DNA of 64,000 bases from Brachybacterium massiliense (GTDB taxonomy: Bacteria; Actinomycetota; Actinomycetes; Actinomycetales; Dermabacteraceae). A program made the translations under genes and the position numbers. Location of the stretch: contig NZ_FXXB01000003.1 in the NCBI RefSeq assembly GCF_900184245.1, positions 124,001 to 188,000 of the forward strand, in the 5' to 3' direction. Below the pieces are notes generated by a model. It had not been told where the DNA came from and made no database searches. It saw only the letters and a program-made list of their open reading frames with translations. Position 1 is the stretch's first letter. The number at the start of each line of letters is the position of its first letter. Positions 50,504 to 60,448 of this stretch are shown piece after piece.

Positions 50504-51801
50504 CGGAGGGCCTCCAGGGGTGCGGTGGGGTGGCGCGGCCCCAGCGGGATGACGGCGGTCAGGACGGTGCCCTGGCCGGGCGGGCTCGTGACCTCGAGCC
50601 GGCCGCCGGTCGCGCGGACGCGGTCGGTCAGGCCCGCGAGGCCGGTGGAGTGCCCGTCGCGGCGCAGCCGGGCGCCTCCGCGGCCGTCGTCGGCGACCCG
50701 CACCTGCAGCGCCTCGGCGGTGCGGCCGACGACGACCTCGGCGGTCCTCGCCTCGGCGTGCTTGGCGACGTTGGTCAGCGCCTCGGCGACGACGAAGTAG
50801 GCGACCGCCTCGAGCTCGCGGTCCAGCACCGGCTCCTCGCCGGGCCGCAGGTCCACCCGCAGGTCGACGGGGATGCGGGAGCGGGCGGCGAGGGCGGAGA
50901 GCGCGGCGTCCAGGCCGCGGTCCTCGAGGATCGCGGGATGGATGCCGCGGGCGAGCTGGCGCAGATCCGTCATGACGGCCTTCGCCTCGGCATGGGCCTC
51001 GGAGACCAGACGCTCGGCGCGCTCGGGATCCTCCCGGATCGCGCGCTTTGCGACGCCGAGCGTCATCGCGAGGTTCACCAGGCGGGGCTGGACCCCGTCG
51101 TGCAGATCGCGTTCGATGCGCAGGCGCTCCTGGGCCGCCGCATCGACGGCGCCGCGGCGGCGCTCGGCGAGCTCGGCGACCTGCTCGCGCAGATCGTCCT
51201 CCGAGCCGGAGATCAGGCCGCGCGCGAGCCCTCGATCGGCCAGAGCCCCCAGCGCCAGCGACCCCACCGCCGCCAGCAGCCCCGCCGTGCCGAGCATCGC
51301 CAGCACCCAGCGGCTCAGCTCCCGCCCGCCGAGCTCGAGCGGCCCGCGCAGCAGAGCGGACTCCCACGCCGCCCAGCCGAGCCACAGCATCACAAGGGCC
51401 ATCACCGCGAAGATCCCGGTGACCAGCATCGCGAGGTGATGGTGGAGCACTCCGCGCCAGAACGCGCCGGTGCCCAGCTCGAACCAGCGATCCTGCAGCC
51501 AGCCGGCCGCCCCGGTGCGCATCGAGCGCCGCCGCGGAGGGAGGATCACGCGGATGCCGTGGATCGCCACCGCCCGCCGCCGCTCGATGCGCACCGCCAG
51601 CTGCATCACCAGCAGCCACGGGACCAGCAGCAGCAGTCCGCTGCCGAGCGCGGGCAGAGCCGAGACGCCGCCCACGAGCATCGCGAGGCTCACCCAGAAC
51701 CAGCTGCCCAGCAGCAGGCCGCCCACGACCACGGAGGCGAGGGCGGCGGGGGAGAGCCGCGAGCGCCGTGGGGCCGCGTCGCGGGCGGAGGAAATGTCCA
51801 T
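50500..51801 (-). CDS. Sensor histidine kinase (HisKA_3 type)
   Basis: A 433-residue kinase. Four to five hydrophobic segments lie in residues 20-200 with no large outside domain, so the stimulus is probably felt in the membrane. The phosphorylated His234 is in ERDLHDGVQPRLVNLAMTLG; the ATPase domain shows EALTNVAKHAEA near 340 and DDGRGGA near 375. GLAGLTDRVRATGGRLEVTSPPGQGT is the G2 region. ATG 51801 is selected because codons farther upstream code for a charged stretch not seen in the family. It is coupled to the response regulator by a four-base overlap. Confidence 0.92.
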   Translation of the reverse strand: MDISSARDAAPRRSRLSPAALASVVVGGLLLGSWFWVSLAMLVGGVSALPALGSGLLLLVPWLLVMQLAVRIERRRAVAIHGIRVILPPRRRSMRTGAAGWLQDRWFELGTGAFWRGVLHHHLAMLVTGIFAVMALVMLWLGWAAWESALLRGPLELGGRELSRWVLAMLGTAGLLAAVGSLALGALADRGLARGLISGSEDDLREQVAELAERRRGAVDAAAQERLRIERDLHDGVQPRLVNLAMTLGVAKRAIREDPERAERLVSEAHAEAKAVMTDLRQLARGIHPAILEDRGLDAALSALAARSRIPVDLRVDLRPGEEPVLDRELEAVAYFVVAEALTNVAKHAEARTAEVVVGRTAEALQVRVADDGRGGARLRRDGHSTGLAGLTDRVRATGGRLEVTSPPGQGTVLTAVIPLGPRHPTAPLEALR

Positions 51802-51949
51802 GCCCTGACGATATGCGGCGCGGCGCGCTCCGTTCCACGGTGCGCGCCCTCCGCTTGTGCGGGGGAAAACCCCCGCTCGGAGCGATCTGCGACGCATCAG
51901 CGGCCGGACCGCCCCGGGTCAGGGCCCCGAATGCGGTTCAATGGGTCCC

Positions 51950-53137
51950 ATGAGCAGTGACGCCACTTCTTCCGAGGGGTCCATCGACCCCGCCTCCGAT
52001 ACCGCCACCCCGCAGGACGACGAGGGCGCGACCGGCCAGGTCGTCGAGAACGTCGAGCGCACCGCCGCGGAGCTGCGCGACGACGGCCAGGACCGCGGCA
52101 CCCTGCGGGACGTCGCCAACTCGCTGGGGATCTCCAGCGCGGTCGCCCTGCGCGCGCTGCGGGAGTCCGACGAGATCAAGCCCCAGATGATCCGCCGGGT
52201 CCGCGAGACCGCCGAGCGGCTCCGCTTCCCGCTCGAGGAGCTCAGCGAGGAGACCGAGCACCGAGGCGTGGTGGCCGTGCTGGTGAACACCATGCGCAAC
52301 ACCTGGATCTCCGATCTGGTGCGCGCGATCCGCATCGAGCTGACCGCGACCGGCCGCACCGCGGTGGTGGTCCCCACCCGTCGCCGCGTGCCCGAGTACC
52401 CCGTGGCCGCGGACACCGACGCGATCGAGAACCTCGTCCATCTCGGGGTGGACGGCTTCCTGATGATCTCCGACCTCGCGGACATGGACAGCGTGCTCGA
52501 GGCCGCCGGCAACCGGCCCCTGGTGGGCATCGGCTGCTCGCAGGAGTTCGTGGGCCGCTTCGACACCGTGCGGATCGACGACGAGGTGGGTCAGGGCCTG
52601 CTGGTGGACCACCTGGTGAGCCTGGGCCATCGCGAGATCGCCCACATCGGCGGCGTGGGCGCGGCCGTGGCCCGCGAGCGCGCGGACGCCTTCCGCAAGG
52701 CGATGGAGCGTCACGGCCTGGGCGAGCTGGCCCGGGTCGAGCCGGGCGACTTCACCGAGCAGGTCGGTCAGACCGCCGGAGATATGCTGCTGCGCGGAAG
52801 CCGCGTCCCGACGGCGGTGACCTGCGCGAACGACGTCACCGCGGTGGGGCTGCTCTCCGCGGCCCGCGACGCCGGCTTCAGCGTCCCCGAGGAGCTCGCG
52901 GTGGCCGGCTACGGCAACACCTCGCTCGCCTCCTCCGGCATCTCCCAGGTCACCAGCGTCGACCCGAATTCCGACCGGTTGGGAGCCCTCGCGGCCCAGT
53001 TCCTGGTGGACCGGGTCTCCGGTGACGAGGCCCCGCCCCGGGACGTGGCCGTGGCCCCGTCCCTGGTGGTGCGGCGCACGAGCTCGGCGGGGCCCCGGCC
53101 CGAGACCACCCGGCGCAAGCGGATCTCGGTCGACTGA
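51950..53137 (+). CDS. LacI-family regulator with an acidic N-terminal extension
   Basis: A 395-residue regulator. Residues 1-45 are acidic and probably disordered; the helix-turn-helix comes only afterwards (TLRDVANSLGISSAVALRALRESDEIKPQM), with SSAVALRAL in place of the usual TVSRVLN. The effector domain is standard (VVAVLVNTMRNTW, GVDGFLMISDL, VDHLVSLGHREIAHIGG, TAVTCANDVTAVGLL, VAGYGNTSLASS, SVDPNSDRLGALAAQ). Start ATG 51950 (51941 is also in frame). The position next to no sugar genes leaves its target unknown. It is divergent from the histidine kinase. Confidence 0.85.
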   Translation: MSSDATSSEGSIDPASDTATPQDDEGATGQVVENVERTAAELRDDGQDRGTLRDVANSLGISSAVALRALRESDEIKPQMIRRVRETAERLRFPLEELSEETEHRGVVAVLVNTMRNTWISDLVRAIRIELTATGRTAVVVPTRRRVPEYPVAADTDAIENLVHLGVDGFLMISDLADMDSVLEAAGNRPLVGIGCSQEFVGRFDTVRIDDEVGQGLLVDHLVSLGHREIAHIGGVGAAVARERADAFRKAMERHGLGELARVEPGDFTEQVGQTAGDMLLRGSRVPTAVTCANDVTAVGLLSAARDAGFSVPEELAVAGYGNTSLASSGISQVTSVDPNSDRLGALAAQFLVDRVSGDEAPPRDVAVAPSLVVRRTSSAGPRPETTRRKRISVD

Positions 53138-53176
53138 GCCGTCTCGCGTACCTGACGAACCTCCACCTCCCTGAGA

Positions 53177-53182
53177 TAGGCT
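53177..53182 (+). promoter_or_regulatory. -10 box of leaderless promoter for the holin-like gene
   Basis: TAGGCT, 7 bases before the ATG at 53190. Confidence 0.5.
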
Positions 53183-53189
53183 CCGACCC

Positions 53190-53672
53190 ATGATCAACAC
53201 CACGAACGACCCGAGCACGCCGCCCACCCAGCGGTCCATCGGCGAGCTCGTCCAGTCCATCCGGGACGAGCTCCTCGGTGTCGTGCACCATGAGATCGAC
53301 ATCGCCAAGAAGGAGTTCAGGGCCCTCGCGATCAAGGTCACCATCATCGCCGCCTGCGCGGCGGTGCTGCTGTTCCTGCTGCTCTCCGCCTGGGTGATGC
53401 TGCTGTTCGCGGCGGCCACCGGCCTCGAGGCGCTCGGATTGCCCTACTGGGCGGCGTTCCTCATCGTCGCCGGGGTGTTCGTCGTGCTCGGCGCGATCTT
53501 CGGCCTGGTCGCCTTCCTGGTGTCCAAGAAGCTCAAGGCCCCCGAGACCACGATCGAGACCGCGCAGGCCGCGGTGGGCGCGGTCCAGGGCAAGCGGCGC
53601 CAGAACGCCGTCTCCTACGACGACACCTTCGAGGAGCTCTACGGCAAGCAGGTCAGCGCCCGCGCCGAGTGA
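53190..53672 (+). CDS. Phage holin family (DUF1469-type) membrane protein
   Basis: A 160-residue protein: a polar N-terminal 45 residues with SIGELVQSIRDELLGVVHHEIDIAKKEFRA, two hydrophobic segments (about 50-75 and 85-112), and a polar C-terminal tail. This is the plan of the putative actinobacterial holin-like (DUF1469) proteins, found widely on chromosomes and probably not phage in function. The ATG at 53190 is fixed by TAGGCT 7 bases upstream. The next gene is cysS. Confidence 0.85.
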   Translation: MINTTNDPSTPPTQRSIGELVQSIRDELLGVVHHEIDIAKKEFRALAIKVTIIAACAAVLLFLLLSAWVMLLFAAATGLEALGLPYWAAFLIVAGVFVVLGAIFGLVAFLVSKKLKAPETTIETAQAAVGAVQGKRRQNAVSYDDTFEELYGKQVSARAE

Positions 53673-53727
53673 GCGTCCCCCTGCCGCTGCGGCGTGCGCC
53701 GAGGCCGTCGGCCGCACCGCGGGGCAG

Positions 53728-53733
53728 TACCCT
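53728..53733 (+). promoter_or_regulatory. -10 box of leaderless promoter for cysS
   Basis: TACCCT, 6 bases before the GTG at 53740. Confidence 0.5.
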
Positions 53734-53739
53734 GGTGGG

Positions 53740-55191
53740 GTGACTCTCCACCTGTACGACACCGCCACCCGATCCGTCGCACCCTTCCAGCCGGTGCACG
53801 AGGGGGCGGTGTCGTTGTATGTCTGCGGACCGACCACCCAGGGCGCCCCGCACCTCGGGCACCTGCGCACCTTCCTCGCCTTCGACGTGCTCGTGCGCTG
53901 GCTCGAGCGCAGCGGGCTCGCGGTCACCCACATCCGCAACGTCACCGACATCGATGACAAGATCCTGATCAAGTCCGCCGAGGCCGGCGCGGACTGGTGG
54001 GCCTGGTCGCTGCGCTTCGAGCGCGAGTTCCAGGACGTCCTGGACCGCATCGGCAACCGCCGCCCCAGCTACGAGCCGCGCGCCACCGGCCACGTGCCCG
54101 AGATGATCGAGCTGATGCAGCTGCTCATCGAGCGCGGCCACGCCTACGCCGACGGGAACGGCTCGGTCTACTTCGACGTCGCCTCGCATCCGAGCTACGG
54201 ATCGCTCACCCGGCAGTCCCTCGAGGACATGCAGGACGCCGGCGAGGAGATGGAGCCGGGCAAGCGTGACCGCCGCGACTTCGCGCTGTGGAAGGCGGCG
54301 AAGGCGAGCGAGCCGGAGACCGCCTCCTGGGACACCCCCTTCGGGCGCGGCAGGCCGGGCTGGCACCTCGAGTGCTCCGCGATGAGCCGCAAGTACCTGG
54401 GGGAGACCTTCGACATCCACGCCGGCGGGCTCGACCTGCGCTTCCCCCACCACGAGAACGAGCAGGCCCAGTCCCATGCGGCCGGCTTCGGCTTCGCCCG
54501 CACCTGGATGCACTCCGGGGTGCTCACCGTGGACGGGCTGAAGATGGGCAAGAGCCTGGACAACTTCGTCACCGCCGCCCGCGCCCTCGCCGAGCACCCC
54601 ACCCCTGCGGTGCGGCTCGCCCTGGTCAGCGGTCACTATCGCGCGACCGTGGAGTACAACGCGACGGCGATGCGCGAGGCCGAGACCGTCTGGGAACGCT
54701 TCGGCGCGACCGCCCGCCGGGCCGCGGAGCTGCTCGGCGAGCAGGATCCCGCGGTCTCGCCCGAGGCGGACCTCGTGGCGATCGAGCTGCCGGCGGACTT
54801 CGTTGCGGCGATGGACGACGACCTCGCCGTGCCCGAGGCCCTCGCCGTGATCCACCGCGAGCAGTCGGCCCTGAACACCCTGCTCGCGCGCGGCGCGGCC
54901 GGCGCCGAGCGCGCGGAGATCTCCGCAGGGCTGGGCCGCCTGCGCGCCATGCTCGACGTGCTCGGCCTGGACCCGCTCTCGCCCCGGTGGCGGGCCGACG
55001 GGGGCACGAGCGGCGCCGAGCATGCCGCGCTGGACGCCCTGATCACCAGCCAGCTGGCGGCCCGGGAGGCCGCGCGGGCCGAGAAGGACTGGGCCCGTGC
55101 CGATGCGCTGCGCGACGCGCTGAGCGCTGCGGGGATCCGCATCGAGGACGGGCAGGAGGGCGCCCGATGGACCCTCGAGACCACGAACTGA
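53740..55191 (+). CDS. cysS: Cysteinyl-tRNA synthetase
   Basis: A 483-residue class I synthetase. The zinc Cys is in LYVCGPTTQGAPHLGHLRTFLAFDV (HIGH as HLGH) near 28-45; the remaining zinc ligands lie in PGWHLECSAMS and HHENEQAQ near 205-240; the KMSKS loop is present as GLKMGKSLDNF near 268, with Gly for the first Ser. It ends DALSAAGIRIEDGQEGARWTL, the usual CysRS tail. The GTG start at 53740 is marked by TACCCT 6 bases upstream. rlmB follows after 19 bases, the common cysS-rlmB pair of actinobacteria. Confidence 0.96.
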   Translation: MTLHLYDTATRSVAPFQPVHEGAVSLYVCGPTTQGAPHLGHLRTFLAFDVLVRWLERSGLAVTHIRNVTDIDDKILIKSAEAGADWWAWSLRFEREFQDVLDRIGNRRPSYEPRATGHVPEMIELMQLLIERGHAYADGNGSVYFDVASHPSYGSLTRQSLEDMQDAGEEMEPGKRDRRDFALWKAAKASEPETASWDTPFGRGRPGWHLECSAMSRKYLGETFDIHAGGLDLRFPHHENEQAQSHAAGFGFARTWMHSGVLTVDGLKMGKSLDNFVTAARALAEHPTPAVRLALVSGHYRATVEYNATAMREAETVWERFGATARRAAELLGEQDPAVSPEADLVAIELPADFVAAMDDDLAVPEALAVIHREQSALNTLLARGAAGAERAEISAGLGRLRAMLDVLGLDPLSPRWRADGGTSGAEHAALDALITSQLAAREAARAEKDWARADALRDALSAAGIRIEDGQEGARWTLETTN

Positions 55192-55210
55192 AGGACTGAG
55201 GAGACGCCAG

Positions 55211-56179
55211 ATGGCAGGAAACAGCTCGCGCCGCGGCGCGGTGCGCAAGAGCAAGAAGGGCGCCACCGTCGGCTCCGGCGGCGTGCGCCGCCGCGGGCTC
55301 GAGGGCAAGGGCCCGACGCCCAAGGCCGAGGACCGCCCCGCGCACAAGGCGTACAAGGGCACCTCCGGCGGGGCGGGCGGCGGCGGACGTCGCGGCCCCG
55401 GCGCGAAGGGCGCCCGCAAGCAGCCCGGCAGCGATCAGGTCGCGGGCCGCAACGCAGTGCTCGAGGCGCTGCGCGAGGACGTGCCCGCCACCAAGCTGAC
55501 GCTGATGGTGCGCCTGGACACCGATGAGCGGGTGGGCGAGATCATGCGCCTGGCCACCGCGCGCGGACTGCCGATCGCCGAGGCCACCCGCGCGGACCTC
55601 GACCGGATGACCGACCACGCCGTCCACCAGGGCGTGGCATTGACCATCCCGCCCTACGAGTACGCGGACGTCGATGATCTGCTGGACATCGCCGCGGATC
55701 GCTTCGAGCCGCCGCTGCTGGTGGCGCTCGACGGCATCACCGATCCTCGCAACCTCGGGGCGATCCTCCGCTCCGCCGACGCCTTCGGCGCGCACGGGGT
55801 GATCCTGCCCGAGCGGCGCAGCGTCTCGATGACCGCGAGCGTGTGGAAGGTCGCCGCCGGCGCGGCGGGCCGGGTGCGCGTCGCCCAGGTCACCAACCTC
55901 AACCGCACCCTCACCTCCCTCAAGGAGAAGGGCGTGTTCGTGCTCGGCCTGGACGCCGAGGGCGATGTGACCACCCGCGGGCTCGAGCTGGGCACCCAGC
56001 CGGTCGCGCTGGTCGTCGGCGCCGAGGGCAAGGGCCTGTCCCGCCTCGCCCGCGAGATCAGCGACCAGGTGGTCTCGATCCCGATGGGCGGGCGCTCGGA
56101 GTCCCTGAACGCCTCGGTCGCCGCCGCGATCGCGCTGTACGAGCTCTCCGGGGTCAGGGAGCGTCAGGGCCTGGCCTGA
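55211..56179 (+). CDS. rlmB: 23S rRNA 2'-O-methyltransferase RlmB (SpoU family)
   Basis: A 322-residue rRNA methyltransferase that modifies a guanosine of 23S rRNA. The first 75 residues are basic, Gly/Lys/Arg-rich and probably disordered RNA-binding sequence. The substrate-recognition domain starts at VAGRNAVLEALRE and the SpoU knot has DGITDPRNLGAILRSADAFGAHGV, VVGAEGKGLSRL and IPMGGRSESLNASVAAAIALYE. It starts at ATG 55211 with GAGGAGAC upstream. Its 3' end overlaps the convergent membrane protein gene by 16 bases. Confidence 0.95.
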   Translation: MAGNSSRRGAVRKSKKGATVGSGGVRRRGLEGKGPTPKAEDRPAHKAYKGTSGGAGGGGRRGPGAKGARKQPGSDQVAGRNAVLEALREDVPATKLTLMVRLDTDERVGEIMRLATARGLPIAEATRADLDRMTDHAVHQGVALTIPPYEYADVDDLLDIAADRFEPPLLVALDGITDPRNLGAILRSADAFGAHGVILPERRSVSMTASVWKVAAGAAGRVRVAQVTNLNRTLTSLKEKGVFVLGLDAEGDVTTRGLELGTQPVALVVGAEGKGLSRLAREISDQVVSIPMGGRSESLNASVAAAIALYELSGVRERQGLA

Positions 56180-56874
56180 GAGGAGCGGTGCGCGGGGCCG
56201 GGGTCCTCCCGGCCCCGCACCGCGCGCACTGGCATGGTCACATGCGGCAGCGCGAGCTGGATCACCGGGCCCAGCGCGATCGCATAGACCACCGTCCCGA
56301 CTCCCAGCGGACCGCCCAGCGCCCAGCCGGTCACCAGCACGAGCACCTCGAGCACGATCCGCACGGGGCCGACGGGGCGGCTCAGCACACGGCCCAGCCC
56401 GGTCATCAGCCCGTCACGGGGCCCGGCACCGAGCTGCGCCCCGATGTACACCGCGCCGCTGATCCCGTTGAGCACCACGCCCGCGGCCATCATCAGCACG
56501 GCGAGCGCGAGGGAGCGGGCCTCGGGCAGCACCAGCATCCCCAGGTCGATGCTCACGCCCACCCAGATCGAGTTCGCGACCGTGCCGATCCCGATCTGCT
56601 CGCGCAGCGGCACCCACAGCACCAGGAGCACGAAGCTCACGGCGATGCTCACCGTGCCCACGGTCAGGCCCAGGCGGTCGGCGAGCGCCGCATGGAGCAC
56701 GTCCCAGGGGGCTCCTCCGAGCCCGGACTCCAGCAGCATCGCGAGCGAGACGCCGAAGCCCGTCAGCCCCGCCATCATCTGCAGCAGGCGCAGGCCCAGT
56801 CGGTCCACGCCCAGCTGATCGCGCAGGGTGAGGTTCTGCAGCCGCGCCGGAGCGCCGCCGCGCGGACGCAGCAT
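56164..56874 (-). CDS. YczE/YyaS/YitT-family membrane protein
   Basis: A 236-residue membrane protein with five to six hydrophobic segments. The features GLTGFGVSLAMLLESGLGGAPWDVLHAALADRLGLTVGTVS and GLMTGLGRVLSRPVGPVRIVLE match the YczE family. No function is firmly known; Bacillus YczE is needed for making surfactin-type lipopeptides. It follows the DUF4032 gene by 16 bases on the same strand, so the two are likely co-transcribed. Start ATG 56874. Confidence 0.8.
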   Translation of the reverse strand: MLRPRGGAPARLQNLTLRDQLGVDRLGLRLLQMMAGLTGFGVSLAMLLESGLGGAPWDVLHAALADRLGLTVGTVSIAVSFVLLVLWVPLREQIGIGTVANSIWVGVSIDLGMLVLPEARSLALAVLMMAAGVVLNGISGAVYIGAQLGAGPRDGLMTGLGRVLSRPVGPVRIVLEVLVLVTGWALGGPLGVGTVVYAIALGPVIQLALPHVTMPVRAVRGREDPGPAHRSSQARP

Positions 56875-56890
56875 CAGGGAAACGGCCCTC

Positions 56891-58132
56891 TCAGGAGTCG
56901 AAGATCGGCAGGGCGGAGGTCTCCGTCGTCACCAGCGAGCGCTCGTCGGGCCGGTGGATGAGGACGTTGAGGATGTAGTGACGCACGGTGTCGTCGAGGC
57001 TGACGTCCTGGCCGGCCTGCTCGGACAGGAACCACTTGTGCTCGAGGATCTCGTGGTAGAACTCGGGCGGCTCGAGCTTGGAGCGCATCGAGCGCGGCAC
57101 CGCGCGCACCACGGGCTCGTACTGGTCCTTGAGCCACTCGTGGGCCACGAACTCCTCGTCCTCGAGCTGCTGCTCGGTGTCGGCGCGGAACTGGTCGAGG
57201 TCGTTGAGCAGGCGGCGTGCCTGGTTCTCCTGCGCATCGATGCCGGTCAGGCGCATCAGGCGGCGGGCGTGATGGCCCGCGTCGACCACCTTCGGCATGA
57301 TCGACAGCGTGGTGCCGTCGAGGTCGGTGGTGATCTCGAGCTCGCCCACGTCGAATCCCAGCGCGTTGAGCTTCTCGATGCGGGCGGAGACCCGCCAGCG
57401 CTCGTCGGCGGAGAACCGCTCGCGCGAGGTGAGGGTCTCCCACAGGTCCTCGTAGCGGGAGACCAGATCATCGCCCACCGCCACCGGATCCGCCTCCGGA
57501 TCGAACATGTCGCCGGCCTGCAGGTCCATCAGCTCGCCGATGATGTTCGTGCGCGCGAGGTCCAGGTCGTACTGGCGCTGCCCGGCGGTGAGCTTCTCGT
57601 GCAGCGCGCCCGTCTCGACGTCCACGAGGTAGGCGGCGAAGGCGCCCGCATCGCGGCGGAAGAGGGTGTTGGACAGCGAGACGTCGCCCCAGTAGAAGCC
57701 CTCGAGATGGAGATGGACCAGCAGCACGGCCAGCGCGTCCAGCAGCCGGTGCGCCGTGTCGGGGCGCGAGACCTGGCTGAAGACTGCGCGGTAGGGCAGC
57801 GAGAACTGCAGGTGCCGGGTGATCAGCACGGCGTCCAGCGGCTCGCCCTCCCGCGTGGTGCGCCCCGAGATCACGGCGAACGGCTCCACGCAGGGGATGC
57901 CGAGGCGTCCCAGCACGCGCAGCATCTCGTATTCGCGCTGGGCGAGATCACGGGTGATCTCCTTGAGGGCCAGGACTCGGCCCGAGACGCGCACGAAGCG
58001 CACGACGTGACGAGAGATGCCGCGGGGGAGGGCGGCGAGGATCTCCTCGGGCCACTGCTCCAGCGGCTGTTCCCACGGCAGGTCCAGCAGAGCCGGATCT
58101 GCTCGGGACGCGGTGATCTCCAGAGGTGCCAT
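56891..58132 (-). CDS. DUF4032 protein with kinase-like fold
   Basis: A 413-residue protein. Residues 1-220 look like a small-molecule or WaaP-type kinase: VRVSGRVLALKEI (the Lys of the N-lobe), HLHLEGFYWGDVSLSNTLFRRD (catalytic loop with Asp and Asn) and AYLVDVETG (metal-binding Asp). The rest, from about 230, is the DUF4032 region (ERWRVSARIEKLNALGFD, DQYEPVVRAVP, PPEFYHEILEHKWFLSEQAG). The substrate is unknown to me. It lies between the sugar ABC ATPase and the YczE gene, with the ABC ATPase transcribed the same way but with a terminator between them. Confidence 0.8.
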   Translation of the reverse strand: MAPLEITASRADPALLDLPWEQPLEQWPEEILAALPRGISRHVVRFVRVSGRVLALKEITRDLAQREYEMLRVLGRLGIPCVEPFAVISGRTTREGEPLDAVLITRHLQFSLPYRAVFSQVSRPDTAHRLLDALAVLLVHLHLEGFYWGDVSLSNTLFRRDAGAFAAYLVDVETGALHEKLTAGQRQYDLDLARTNIIGELMDLQAGDMFDPEADPVAVGDDLVSRYEDLWETLTSRERFSADERWRVSARIEKLNALGFDVGELEITTDLDGTTLSIMPKVVDAGHHARRLMRLTGIDAQENQARRLLNDLDQFRADTEQQLEDEEFVAHEWLKDQYEPVVRAVPRSMRSKLEPPEFYHEILEHKWFLSEQAGQDVSLDDTVRHYILNVLIHRPDERSLVTTETSALPIFDS

Positions 58133-58232
58133 TGCTCCATTCTCTCCCGAGCGAGGACGCTTCGACCACTCCCGGCATCATGTCACGTCGCCTCGGCGCG
58201 CCGACTGCCGCGAGAACCTGCGGGGCAGGACG

Positions 58233-58268
58233 GCGACGGGCGCCCGGCAGCAGCCGGACGCCCGTCGC
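58233..58268 (-). terminator. Terminator after the ABC ATPase gene
   Basis: Outer stem of 10 bp (58233-58242 with 58259-58268) and inner stem of 5 bp (58244-58248 with 58253-58257), 20 bases past the ATPase stop. Confidence 0.7.
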
Positions 58269-58287
58269 GCGGTGCTTCTGGTGCGGG

Positions 58288-59373
<1,086 letters not shown>

Positions 59374-59482
59374 GGTGGTTCTCCTTCACCGGCAGGTACG
59401 TGCCGGACGGTCCGTTGTGAAGTGATGGTCGGCCGGGTCGATGTCGCTCTCACAGAGGTGCTCCGTCGCACCGGCTTGAGCG

Positions 59483-59488
59483 AGTGTA
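59483..59488 (-). promoter_or_regulatory. Candidate -10 box for the ABC ATPase gene
   Basis: TACACT on the minus strand about 110 bases before the ATG. The leader in between holds a 6-bp hairpin (CCGGCA and TGCCGG near 59386-59405). The rest of the gap to the deformylase gene shows nothing further. Confidence 0.3.
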
Positions 59489-59655
59489 TCCCACGTCTCA
59501 CGCTCTCGGTGACATCCCTCTCCCTGGATCTCGCGTGTCGGGACAGCGTTCTCCCGGCGCGCTCCTGGCAGTGCGACGCGGAGGCCGCCGCTCCGCCCTG
59601 TCACCGGTGCGGGGCGAGGGCTGTGGACGCCGGACGGGAGGGGCCCGGGCTGCGG

Positions 59656-59661
59656 GATACT
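59656..59661 (+). promoter_or_regulatory. -10 box of leaderless promoter for def
   Basis: GATACT, one change from TATACT, 6 bases before the GTG at 59668. Confidence 0.45.
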
Positions 59662-59667
59662 GGCGGG

Positions 59668-60351
59668 GTGGACATCACTGAGCTGACCCGGAAGATCCTC
59701 GACCGCCGCGAGAGGGAGAACGATCCGCTGCGCATCGTGCAGGCCGGGCATCCGGCGCTGCGCCGTCGGGCCGTCACCGCGCATGAGCGGCTCGACGTCG
59801 AGCTGCTGCTCGAGCTCGCGGAGGCGATGACGCTGACCATGCGCGAGGCGCCGGGGGTGGGCCTGGCCGCACCCCAGGTGGGCCTGCCGCTGCGCTTCTA
59901 CGTGATCGAGGACAGCTTCGCCGCCGACGAGGGGGAGGACCCCGACGACGACCTGCTCGAACGGCGGCCGCTCGCACTGCGCTACCTGCTGGACCCGGTG
60001 CTCGAGCCGCTGGGCACCGAGCGGGTCTACGCCTTCGAGGGCTGTCTCTCCGTCGACGGCTGGCAGTCGATCGTGCCGCGCTCGCGCCGGGTGCGCCTGC
60101 GCGCGACCGAGCTGCTCGAGGACGGCGGGCTGCGCGAGGTCGACGAGGAGCACTTGGGCTGGACCGCCCGGATCCTCCAGCACGAGACCGACCACCTGGC
60201 CGGGACCCTCTGCCACGATCTCGCCGTCCCCCGCTCCTACATCGATGCCGCCTACTCCGGGCACTACGCCGATCTCGGCGAGGCCGTGCGCCTGCTGGGC
60301 CTCAGCGGCGAGATCACCGAGCTCGGCGAGGGCGAGGTCGTCATCGGCTGA
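59668..60351 (+). CDS. def: Peptide deformylase
   Basis: A 227-residue metallo-enzyme that removes the N-formyl group from new proteins. All three motifs are present: GVGLAAPQVGLPLRFY near 63, EGCLSVDGW near 127 (with the metal Cys) and QHETDHLAGTLCHDL near 170 (HExxH). It is longer than the common 170-190 residues because of about 25 extra residues at each end, including a loop DEGEDPDDDLLERRP. GTG 59668 is chosen because GATACT stands 6 bases upstream and DITELTRKIL fits the family; the frame is open farther upstream. Confidence 0.92.
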   Translation: MDITELTRKILDRRERENDPLRIVQAGHPALRRRAVTAHERLDVELLLELAEAMTLTMREAPGVGLAAPQVGLPLRFYVIEDSFAADEGEDPDDDLLERRPLALRYLLDPVLEPLGTERVYAFEGCLSVDGWQSIVPRSRRVRLRATELLEDGGLREVDEEHLGWTARILQHETDHLAGTLCHDLAVPRSYIDAAYSGHYADLGEAVRLLGLSGEITELGEGEVVIG

Positions 60352-60448
60352 CCGCGCGGCCGCTCGCGCGCCCCGCGCTTCCTCCAGGAATGCACGGGTC
60401 CAGGCGGTAGTTTGACCCTGTTCACGAATCGACAGAACGGAGCCGACG

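Noticed and set aside
53190..53672. Holin-like gene as evidence of a prophage
   Set aside because: No phage neighbours; this family is a common chromosomal membrane protein next to cysS-type housekeeping genes.
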